Source of the DNA: JANQIV01 sp050117315 | Lineage (GTDB): Bacteria > Bacteroidota > Ignavibacteria > Ignavibacteriales > Melioribacteraceae | DNA length: 57,554 nucleotides | Assembly: GCA_050117315.1 (NCBI GenBank) | Contig: JASFMY010000029.1 | Location: 1-57,554, forward strand | Direction: 5' to 3' | Shown here: in pieces, positions 1 to 7,588 of the stretch | Layout: each line of letters starts with the position of its first letter | Position numbering within the stretch: position 1 is the stretch's first letter | The notes under the pieces: generated by a model | The model's database searches: none | Seen by the model: only the letters and a program-made list of their open reading frames with translations | What the model was told of the DNA's origin: nothing | Position numbers and translations under genes: made by a program

Positions 1-2535
1 CTGGTAGAACCTCTAAACAATATAACGGGTATTTCTATACTTCCAACCTTTACATGGGAAGAATTTGGGGTAGCACCGTCGGTATCGTATAAATTATTAA
101 TTAGTGAAAATAGCGACATGTCATCTCCGCTTTACGAGGAAAATCTTGGCAGTGATTTGACAATAACAATGGATGAAACAATTACCAATTTCCCTCTTTC
201 AAACAGTTCAAAATACTACTGGCAAATTGTTGGTCTGGACGGCGAGGATAATGAAATTTATGAAACCGATATATATTTCTTTACGACCGTAGCAGGTATG
301 AGTATAAGTCTTGCAAACCCGACAGATGCTTCAAGTTTATATGCATATGACCCTGTACAATTTACATGGTATTTAAGCCAGGCAGCCGGTTCATTAAAAT
401 ATTACCTGCAAATAAAAGCATCCGGTACCGAACCTTCGGCGGCTGATTGGTTTGCCGATGTTCAAGCAGAGGTAACAACACCGGGAAGTATTGCTTTCTT
501 TTATGATAACCTTACTAATATTTACCAAAGTGTGACCGGCTTAAGTGGTGCAACAAGATATTACTGGAGAGTAGTTGGATATTATGACGACGGTATAACG
601 TCGGACTCATTCGATTTTGAAGACAGGGTAGTAGACCATTCCCCGGTATTTTATTTTGATACGCAGGGCGGAACGGTTATGGCTTATCCTTCATGGCCTA
701 CGGGTAGTTACACGGTTTATACATTAACGCCGACATTTTACTGGTATACAATGCAGTATGAACCTTCCGCAACTTTTGAAGTATTATATTCAAAAAGCAA
801 TACTACAGGCGGAAGCGGCGAATTAACGAACGGGGTTACAGCGCTGAGTGCTGGGACCAGTACCTTTGTTAGCGTAACATCAGACCTTGATTCGGACGAA
901 ACATATTACTGGCAGGTAAAAACTACTTATAACAGCGAGGTACTTTACTCAAGCGTTGTATCATTCAAAACTTATGCAGCAGCAGGAGTGATACCCACTG
1001 CGGTAACATTATCTTATCCAACGGGAGGAGTTTCGGTATATACAACATCCCCGACAATGTGCTGGTATATTGAAGGAGTAAATACAGGAGTTGTTACCTA
1101 CACTGTAGAAGTAAGTACAACAGGCGGCGCACCCTGGACGGACAAAGGATCAACTACAGATACATATTTACAGATAAGCGGTTTAACGCCCGGCGAAGAT
1201 TACACATGGCGCGTAAAATCATCCAAGAACGGTTACAGCGATGTTTATTCAAGTACGGCGGAATTCAGTGTTGCCGGAGGATTGAGCAGTTATCCGGTAG
1301 CAACATACCCCGTAGACAACCCGACACTTTACACTGCAACTCCAACGCTTTCCTGGTATATGGAAGGCTCAACCCTGGCTTGGGATAATTATGTAGTTGC
1401 ATGGGCAACAACAGATAAAGATGAAACTGATTGGAAGACCCAGATGATTGCCGGTGGTTCGGATACTTATTCAACTGCAGACATGAATGAGGCCTATTAT
1501 ACGTTCCCGAGCGAGTTGGATTACGGAACAACATATTACTGGGCTGTAGCGGCTTATGACGGCAGCGGAAGTTCTGAGTCGGATTATTCTGATGTATCCG
1601 AAGGATCATTTACTATTGCCGGAGGCAGTGTTTCAATCATTCAGACTTATCCTTCCGACAATTCGGTGATTACTACAAAAACCCCGACGTTTTTATGGTA
1701 TGTTACCGGGTCAACAATAGGCATAACTCATTATAAAGTTACTTACAGCAATACAGAATTATTTATTGCTTCATACACCGAAGAAATAATTACAACATCA
1801 GCAAGTGCAAGCGTTACATCTGCACTTTCAGAAGGCAGCAGTTACTGGTGGTATGTTTCCGTATCCTATGACGGCGAAAGCGGTCCTTATACGGTAGCAT
1901 CTTCAACATTAAAATTTACAGTTGATCCGGGTGCAAGTTCGGTTGCGCCTGTAGCTGCATCTCCTGTTAACGGGGTAACGATCAGTACCAGTTCACCCCA
2001 GTTATCATGGTTTCTACCGGCACAATCGTCATCGACTCTTTCATATGACGTAGAATTGGCTGATAACAGTGAATTCAACAACTCAACTATATTATCCGTA
2101 GACGAATTGAATGCAAATATTGAAAATCTTGAAGACGGTGAATGCTTTTGGCGTGTAAGAAGTAAAACAAACGGAAAGGTTTCGGATTATTCAACCCCTA
2201 AAAACTTCAAGGTGGGCAGCACAGTAACAGGTACGAATGATATTGAAGTTATGCCCGAAGAATTTGTATTGGAACAAAATTATCCGAACCCGTTTAACCC
2301 GGAAACCAATATAAAATATGCATTACCTAATGCATCCGGTGTAACATTAAAAATATACAATATGCTGGGACAGGAAGTAAGAACATTGGTTAATGAATTC
2401 ATGAACGCGGGAACTTACGAACTGGTTTGGAACGGTAAAGATAATAATAACAATAAAGTTACCAGTGGAGTATATATTTATAGAATTGTAGCTGGCAATT
2501 TTGTTCAGTCGAAGAAGATGATATTATTAAAATAG
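1..2535 (+). CDS. T9SS-exported repeat protein, 3' part (5' end outside window)
   Basis: The frame is open from base 1, so only the last 844 codons are present; the first ATG at 118 is internal. The protein is a string of about seven beta-sandwich (FN3-like) repeats of roughly 90-105 residues. Each has a start like P-T-x-x-W-Y and an end like YYWxV(R/K). The last ~85 residues form a type IX secretion sorting domain (Por_Secre_tail family): NYPNPFNPETNIKYALP, then IYNMLGQEVRTL, then a terminal beta strand ending KKMILLK. In this family the tail directs passage across the outer membrane and is usually cleaved as the protein is anchored to or released from the surface. I infer a secreted or surface adhesin/scaffold. 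No catalytic domain is visible in the part present. The function of the missing N-terminus is unknown. Confidence 0.88.
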   Translation: MVEPLNNITGISILPTFTWEEFGVAPSVSYKLLISENSDMSSPLYEENLGSDLTITMDETITNFPLSNSSKYYWQIVGLDGEDNEIYETDIYFFTTVAGMSISLANPTDASSLYAYDPVQFTWYLSQAAGSLKYYLQIKASGTEPSAADWFADVQAEVTTPGSIAFFYDNLTNIYQSVTGLSGATRYYWRVVGYYDDGITSDSFDFEDRVVDHSPVFYFDTQGGTVMAYPSWPTGSYTVYTLTPTFYWYTMQYEPSATFEVLYSKSNTTGGSGELTNGVTALSAGTSTFVSVTSDLDSDETYYWQVKTTYNSEVLYSSVVSFKTYAAAGVIPTAVTLSYPTGGVSVYTTSPTMCWYIEGVNTGVVTYTVEVSTTGGAPWTDKGSTTDTYLQISGLTPGEDYTWRVKSSKNGYSDVYSSTAEFSVAGGLSSYPVATYPVDNPTLYTATPTLSWYMEGSTLAWDNYVVAWATTDKDETDWKTQMIAGGSDTYSTADMNEAYYTFPSELDYGTTYYWAVAAYDGSGSSESDYSDVSEGSFTIAGGSVSIIQTYPSDNSVITTKTPTFLWYVTGSTIGITHYKVTYSNTELFIASYTEEIITTSASASVTSALSEGSSYWWYVSVSYDGESGPYTVASSTLKFTVDPGASSVAPVAASPVNGVTISTSSPQLSWFLPAQSSSTLSYDVELADNSEFNNSTILSVDELNANIENLEDGECFWRVRSKTNGKVSDYSTPKNFKVGSTVTGTNDIEVMPEEFVLEQNYPNPFNPETNIKYALPNASGVTLKIYNMLGQEVRTLVNEFMNAGTYELVWNGKDNNNNKVTSGVYIYRIVAGNFVQSKKMILLK

Positions 2536-2618
2536 ATTTTTATGCAACCCGTTTATTAACTCGGGATGCTGTTGGTGTTCTTTCTTTAATTAACTAATAA
2601 ACAATAAGGAAGGAAAAA

Positions 2619-2708
2619 ATGAGTAAATTTTTTATATGCATATATTTGATTTTATTTTGGGCGGTAGTAGCCGGCGCAATTTATGCATGCCAAGTTTCTT
2701 TTTTCTAA
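2619..2708 (+). CDS. 29-residue single-helix membrane peptide
   Basis: This short frame starts with ATG behind a strong purine-rich ribosome site (AAGGAAGG, about 6 bases upstream). It encodes a short basic start (MSKF) followed by an almost wholly hydrophobic stretch, IYLILFWAVVAGAIYAC, with two cysteines. The stop lies 9 bases before a strong intrinsic terminator. It looks like a tiny inner-membrane protein, or a leader peptide on a short transcript. I do not recognise a family. It lies 83 bases after the T9SS protein gene and may share its transcript. Support is the ribosome site, composition and terminator position only. Confidence 0.5.
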   Translation: MSKFFICIYLILFWAVVAGAIYACQVSFF

Positions 2709-2717
2709 ATCCAATAC

Positions 2718-2746
2718 GGCTGGGCGCCAAAGCCCAGCCTTTTTTT
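2718..2746 (+). terminator. Rho-independent terminator
   Basis: An 8-bp perfect stem GGCTGGGC/GCCCAGCC with a 6-base loop is followed directly by seven T. It ends the transcript of the small membrane peptide and probably of the T9SS protein gene. Confidence 0.92.
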
Positions 2747-3225
2747 GTATAGCAAAACTTCATGAAACTAATTATAAGATATAAAATTTGAAGCCTTTCT
2801 ATAATTTCTGCATAAAAACAAAATAGAAATTTGGTGATAAAAAATGATTTATCTAAAACTTACTCTGACATTATGGCAGTTGAAATGATCATTTAATAAG
2901 GTCAATTGGTTATTTATTAGTTTTAGAACTCATTTAGAAGAATCATTCCGCCATTTATTGAGTTTAATTGATTATTTAAGAATATCAACTTCTCATTTAT
3001 CAAGTTGAATTGATTATTTAGCCGTTACATTATTTATTTAATGAAATGAAATGGACTTTTAACAAGATAAACCGGGCATTTAGAAGTTCATTTTTGACAT
3101 TTTGTCAGTATAAATTAGTATTTATTGATTGCAATTACGCATTAATTGATATTTAGGGGCATTATTGTATTTAAAACCGGTATTATGCCGGTTAATTGAA
3201 ATAAATTTAAAATTTATTACTATTC
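2747..3225. repeat. AT-rich gene-free stretch with degenerate 27-bp repeats
   Basis: No credible gene is present. Three related 27-base copies of the form CATTTAT-NN-AGTT-N-AATTGATTATTTA lie at 2890-2916, 2952-2978 and 2994-3020. The second and third differ at three positions and the first differs at about five. Shorter look-alikes (CATTTAGAAG at about 2931 and 3076) add to a low-complexity pattern. The stretch ends at the left end of the insertion sequence. Its role is unknown; it may be decayed repeat DNA or a target-rich spacer. Confidence 0.45.
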
Positions 3226-3245
3226 CAGGGCAAACGCATCAAAAA
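3226..3245 (+). repeat. Left terminal inverted repeat of the IS
   Basis: CAGGGCAAACGCATCAAAAA, matching the right end over all 20 bases. Confidence 0.9.
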
Positions 3246-3305
3246 AAATAAAAAGAGGGTCTGTTTAAAATAGAAAAGAAAAGTTAAGTTTGTTTTCAAA
3301 AAAGC

Positions 3306-4406
3306 ATGGAAAACAAAATCGAAAAAGCGTTAAGTAGAATCACAGACCCCCGAGTAGTAAATCGATGTCAGCACAAGTTATGCGATATATTATTTATAGC
3401 CTTATGCACGTTAGTATGTAATGGAGAAGATTTCGGAGACATGGAAGAATTTGGGCTCCAAAGATATAAATGGTTAAAAACAATATTAGCATTACCAAAT
3501 GGGATACCTTCCCATGATACATTTAACAGAGTATTACAAAAATTAAAGCCAGCATGCTTGTCAAAACTATTAGAATCAGAAGGGAAAATACTTTTAGATA
3601 CAATAAAAGAAAAGTTAATCTGTATAGATGGGAAAAAAGCCAAAGGAGTATCCCCGAAGCAAAAAGGCAATAAAGGCTTATATATATTAAGTGCGTGGGT
3701 AAGTGAAAATAGTTTCTCTATAGGACAGATAAAAGTAAATGATAAGAGTAATGAAATTACAGCAATACCGAAATTATTAGACGAATTAGATATAAAAAGA
3801 GCTGTAATAAGCATAGACGCGATAGGTTGCCAAAAACGAATAGTTCGGAAAATAAAAGAGAAAAAAGGAGAATATTTTCTATCATTAAAGAAGAACCAAA
3901 AAGAGAGCTACCAACAAGTAGAAGAAGCATTTAGGTTTCATCCCCCCATTAACTATGACGAGAAAATCAAAACAAATCATGGCCGCCAAGAAATTCGCAA
4001 ATGTAGTTCAATACCTATTGCAACACTCCCCCAAGAAGAAAGGCCTTTGAATTGGGAAGGTTTGGAAACTATAGTTAGAATCGAAGCAATTAGAAAAATG
4101 AATGGAAAAACCGAATCATCGGTAAGGTATTATCTTAGTAGTGAAAAGAACAATAATCCGGTTTATTATAATTTGTTAGCACGAGGACATTGGACTATAG
4201 AAAATCATTTAGATTGGCACCTTGATGTTACTTTTAATGAAGATGCTTCTAGAGCAAGAACAGGTTATTCGCAATTGAACTTAAATATATTAAGAAAAGT
4301 AGCTTTACAATGTATTACACAAATGACTGACAAATTAAGTAAAAAGAAGAGACGATACAGAGCTTCGCTTAATAATGAGTACCTTAAATATATTCTGAAT
4401 TTTTGA
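3306..4406 (+). CDS. ISAs1-family DDE transposase
   Basis: The 366-residue protein has the ISAs1/H-repeat-associated architecture. An N-terminal domain starts IxDPRxxxxxxHKLxDILFIALCTLVCNGEDF. It is followed by GIPSHDTFNRV, the first acidic catalytic block (ICIDGKKAKG, with Asp), a second block (AVISIDAIGCQ) and a C-terminal block (RGHWTIENHLDWHLDVTFNEDASRAR) carrying the catalytic Glu. All expected blocks are present and uninterrupted, so it should be active. The stop codon TGA (4404-4406) lies inside the right inverted repeat. The start is the ATG at 3306; upstream is a weak purine-rich stretch. Confidence 0.95.
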   Translation: MENKIEKALSRITDPRVVNRCQHKLCDILFIALCTLVCNGEDFGDMEEFGLQRYKWLKTILALPNGIPSHDTFNRVLQKLKPACLSKLLESEGKILLDTIKEKLICIDGKKAKGVSPKQKGNKGLYILSAWVSENSFSIGQIKVNDKSNEITAIPKLLDELDIKRAVISIDAIGCQKRIVRKIKEKKGEYFLSLKKNQKESYQQVEEAFRFHPPINYDEKIKTNHGRQEIRKCSSIPIATLPQEERPLNWEGLETIVRIEAIRKMNGKTESSVRYYLSSEKNNNPVYYNLLARGHWTIENHLDWHLDVTFNEDASRARTGYSQLNLNILRKVALQCITQMTDKLSKKKRRYRASLNNEYLKYILNF

Positions 4407-4419
4407 TGCGTTTGCCCTG
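4400..4419 (+). repeat. Right terminal inverted repeat of the IS
   Basis: Exact complement of the left end; it contains the transposase stop codon. Confidence 0.9.
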
Positions 4420-4506
4420 AGATAAATCCTCTCTCTTTTTTTCTTTTAAAACTTTATCTTACATTTATTTTATAATCTCTATTGTTAAACAAACGGATGG
4501 TACTTA

Positions 4507-6141
4507 ATGATTGCTAGGTTGTTTTTCATTTCAACTATATTGATAAACCTAATTGGAGCAAATATTTATATTCGGGTTAACCAGGTAGGATATTTGCCCG
4601 GAGACGTAAAGACTGGCGTTATTCTCTCGGATACCCCTTTATCAACTAGGGAATTCATAGTAAAGAACAGCAGGGACAAAAGTGTTGTTCATAAAGGAGT
4701 TATATCACAAACTTCCACTCCTTTTGGAAATTTTAGGTATGTCTATAAAATTGATTTTACAGAGTTAGATAAAGATGGAAATTATTTTGTAGAAATTGAA
4801 AGTACAAAATCACCTGTATTTAAGATTGGCAAAAATGTTTATAACGGTATTGCAAGTAAACTTCTAAAGTTTTTTGAAGTACAAAGATGCGGTTATACCA
4901 ACCCTTACTTGCATGAGGTTTGCCACAGGTTTGATGCTACTTCAATAATAGAAAACGGGGAAGAAATTAACCGGCATGTAGATGTAACCGGGGGGTGGCA
5001 CGATTCGGGGGATTATGTTAAATTTCTTAATACTACGGCTTACGCAGCTTACATGCTTATGTTTGCTTATGAATACGATCCCGTAAAGTTCGGATTTGAT
5101 AATAACCGGAATGATGTGCCGGATGTATTGGAAGAAGCAAAAGTAGGATTGGACTGGCTGTTGAGATGTAATTATGAAAAACATAAACTGATAACACAGG
5201 TTCAAGATCTACGGGATCATGATGTGGGTTGGAGACTCCCGGAGGATGACCCTTTGGAGAACCAAAGGCCGGCATATACGGGTATAGGTAAAAACTTAAT
5301 CGGAATTTATGTGGCGGCATTAAGTTTAGCCTCCAGAATTTGGAAAGAAAAATTTCAACTTGTAGAATTTTCCGAAAAATGCTTAAAAACCGCACAAGAG
5401 TTTTTTTCAATTCATAAAAAAGTAAAAGGCCTTGATTCAAGCACGGTAATGTTCGTAGATCAAAAATTTTACGGCAAACTTGCTCTGGGCGCTGTTGAGC
5501 TTTATAATACTACAAACGATTATGAGCTATTACTTTTGGCTAAAGAATATGCCGATTCGGCAAAATCGGATTACTGGTGGAGCTGGGGAGATATAAACTC
5601 ATTGGCTCATTACAAGTTATCAAAGCATGATGCGAAATATGTTGTATATATTCAAAGCAATCTGAATCATTTTAACGAATATTATAAGCAGAGAGTTTTT
5701 GGAGAAGGTGCTGCTTATTCGTGGGGAACTAATAATACTTTATTGGGAATTTCTCTTCAAAATATTTTATACAAAGAATTAACTCATGATAACTATTTTG
5801 ATACCCTGGATGTATTTCAGAGAGATTTTATTTTAGGTAAAAATCAATGGGGACTCTCTTTCATCAGCCAGGTAGGCGATAATTATGTGAAAAATTTCCA
5901 TCATCAAGTTTCATATTTAAAATCTATTGACTTGCCCGGAGGACTTTCGGGTGGACCGGTTACCAAAGAGTTCCTTTCCAACTATGATATACCTTTTGAA
6001 AAATTCGATTATTTGAGTAAATTTCAGACTGATTCTTCTTATTTTAGAGATGATAGAAATGACTATATCTCAAACGAGCCGTCGATAACGGCCAATGCTA
6101 CAGGTATTTTTGTATTTGGTTTTTATGGAAACGGAAGATAA
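4507..6141 (+). CDS. Glycoside hydrolase family 9 (endoglucanase-like), secreted
   Basis: The 544-residue protein has a hydrophobic signal peptide (about 1-18), an N-terminal Ig-like CelD_N domain (about 20-110, starting RVNQVGYLPGDVKTGVIL) and a GH9 (alpha/alpha)6 catalytic domain to the end. GH9 enzymes cleave beta-1,4-glucans by inversion. The paired catalytic aspartates are seen in GGWHDSGDYVKF (D166, D169), and the catalytic acid is probably E524 in NEPSITANA. NRNDVPDVLEEAKVGLDWLL is also typical. The usual HHR substrate-binding motif reads HHQ here (KNFHHQVS), which may alter specificity. It has no T9SS tail, unlike the protein at the left end, so it may be periplasmic or exported another way. 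It stands alone just right of the insertion sequence. Confidence 0.93.
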   Translation: MIARLFFISTILINLIGANIYIRVNQVGYLPGDVKTGVILSDTPLSTREFIVKNSRDKSVVHKGVISQTSTPFGNFRYVYKIDFTELDKDGNYFVEIESTKSPVFKIGKNVYNGIASKLLKFFEVQRCGYTNPYLHEVCHRFDATSIIENGEEINRHVDVTGGWHDSGDYVKFLNTTAYAAYMLMFAYEYDPVKFGFDNNRNDVPDVLEEAKVGLDWLLRCNYEKHKLITQVQDLRDHDVGWRLPEDDPLENQRPAYTGIGKNLIGIYVAALSLASRIWKEKFQLVEFSEKCLKTAQEFFSIHKKVKGLDSSTVMFVDQKFYGKLALGAVELYNTTNDYELLLLAKEYADSAKSDYWWSWGDINSLAHYKLSKHDAKYVVYIQSNLNHFNEYYKQRVFGEGAAYSWGTNNTLLGISLQNILYKELTHDNYFDTLDVFQRDFILGKNQWGLSFISQVGDNYVKNFHHQVSYLKSIDLPGGLSGGPVTKEFLSNYDIPFEKFDYLSKFQTDSSYFRDDRNDYISNEPSITANATGIFVFGFYGNGR

Positions 6142-6289
6142 GTAAAATGTTTGTAAATGAATCATTTATGTAGTATTTCTTAAATTGAGACATAAAAGGA
6201 GGTTTTAGTCGCTACTTTATAAACACTTTTAGTCTCTTTTTTTCGGCATGCTCTTTGTTAGGTATATTATACTAATAGGATTGGAAAGA

Positions 6290-7588
6290 ATGAATAGTTC
6301 AGTACATTTAATACCATTTGGATTATCGATAATTGACCAGAATTGGGGAGGAATTTACAGAGGAGGAAGTTATCTAGCCATTGGGCCGCGTAAGTCCGGT
6401 AGAACTTTATTAGGATTGCAATATGCACTGGAAGCCGCAAAAGCTCAGGAAGTTTGTTTATATTTTACCAATATGCGTCCGAAAGATTTGATGATTCAAG
6501 CCGCCTCCATCAATTTTGATATACAGTCCTACATGAATCAAAACCTTATAATTGTTGTAAGAGTTGCACCGCCAAATGATATTTATGAAATGGCCAATCC
6601 TGACGGCGCTTTGGTAGAATATTTAAACGATATTCTTACAGTTGTTAACCAGTACGAGCCAAGCAGAATAATATTTGATGAACTTACTCCTTACATTGGA
6701 TTTAGAAACATCGGGCTTTTAAGAGATTCTTTTTTGAGAACTATTGAAACTATTGAAGACAGAGATATAACAAGCTTATTTGTAGTTAGTGAACCCGCAA
6801 CGGAGAGAGCCCAGTTAATTGTTGATACATTAGCACAATTTTGTACCGGGATAATTTTTCTCAAGAAAGATATTACAAAAGGCTTATATCACGGCGGTAA
6901 AATTATTATAAGCCCGAATGTAGGACACAACGAAGGACAATTTTCATCCAAGTATTCTATCCAGCCTTACAAGGGTATAACTATTGTTAGTGAAGAAACT
7001 CCGCAGTCCCCCAAACTCAAAGTTTTTGATTCCCCCGATGCTACCAATGTACATGAAATAAAGCAGGAACACCCAAGAGTAGAAAACAAAATAGAACAAA
7101 TGAAAGAATCAAAGAAGACCAGCAGCCCGGATATGCTGGCTTTCTCAAACTTCTATAATGAAAGCGACTTTAAGCTTATACTGAACAACCAGATAGCATT
7201 ATATAGAAGTACCGGGCAGAAGTTTGCAATCTTAACTTTGAAGTTGGACCAAACAGCACAGGCCAAAGGTCTTATCTCAATGAACCAATTGTTAAACACT
7301 ATAAAACTGTCAACTGAGAAAAAAGACAAAATTTGCTCTGTTGAGAATAAAATTATTATTCTTATTGCAAGAAGCACTGAAAACAGTATCATAAATGTTT
7401 CAAACAAAATAAAATCAAACCTTCCAATAAACGACCCCGCATATGTGGCTAATACATTGGAGTACATAAGTGTCCTTAGTATTGAAGTGAACGAAACCGT
7501 AACCAGTGCAGATAGTATAATGAACTATCTTCTTATAGGTGAAAATGGTGACAGTAATTATGTGGCTCTCAATAAATTTACCGGGTAA
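6290..7588 (+). CDS. KaiC/RecA-like ATPase with a degenerate C-terminal GGDEF-like region
   Basis: I chose the ATG at 6290 (GGAAAG ahead of it) over 6248, which has no ribosome site; this gives 432 residues. Residues ~5-230 are a KaiC/RAD55-type P-loop domain (LSIIDQNWGGIYRGGSYLAIG). The Walker A loop is GPRKSGRT, so the normal GK(S/T) lysine is Arg38, with a Lys three positions earlier. Walker B is IIFDE (D130/E131). A low-complexity linker (~255-300) leads to a ~130-residue alpha/beta domain (FAILTLKLDQTAQ, IIILIARSTENS) that resembles a GGDEF fold without its GG(D/E)EF signature; this match is by pattern only. The gene opens the polysaccharide cluster and overlaps the next gene by one base (TAATG). 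I infer a regulatory or assembly ATPase. Substrate and ATP hydrolysis are unproven. Confidence 0.75.
   Translation: MNSSVHLIPFGLSIIDQNWGGIYRGGSYLAIGPRKSGRTLLGLQYALEAAKAQEVCLYFTNMRPKDLMIQAASINFDIQSYMNQNLIIVVRVAPPNDIYEMANPDGALVEYLNDILTVVNQYEPSRIIFDELTPYIGFRNIGLLRDSFLRTIETIEDRDITSLFVVSEPATERAQLIVDTLAQFCTGIIFLKKDITKGLYHGGKIIISPNVGHNEGQFSSKYSIQPYKGITIVSEETPQSPKLKVFDSPDATNVHEIKQEHPRVENKIEQMKESKKTSSPDMLAFSNFYNESDFKLILNNQIALYRSTGQKFAILTLKLDQTAQAKGLISMNQLLNTIKLSTEKKDKICSVENKIIILIARSTENSIINVSNKIKSNLPINDPAYVANTLEYISVLSIEVNETVTSADSIMNYLLIGENGDSNYVALNKFTG

Larger units (their letters stand above)
3226..4419 (+). mobile_element. Complete ISAs1-family insertion sequence (1194 bp)
   Basis: Perfect 20-bp terminal inverted repeats (CAGGGCAAACGCATCAAAAA at 3226-3245 and its complement at 4400-4419) enclose one intact transposase gene. 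Size and layout fit ISAs1 elements. The flanks (TACTATTC on the left, AGATAAAT on the right) do not match, so the short target duplication expected for this family is absent or mutated. The element is therefore either old or has one recombined end. Confidence 0.9.

Noticed and set aside
3368..3814. Minus-strand frame inside the transposase gene
   Set aside because: It is the complement of a compositionally biased gene and has no independent support.
6248..6289. Upstream ATG as the start of the KaiC-like protein
   Set aside because: No ribosome site, and the added 14 residues (MLFVRYIILIGLER) do not fit the family; ATG 6290 has GGAAAG ahead of it.
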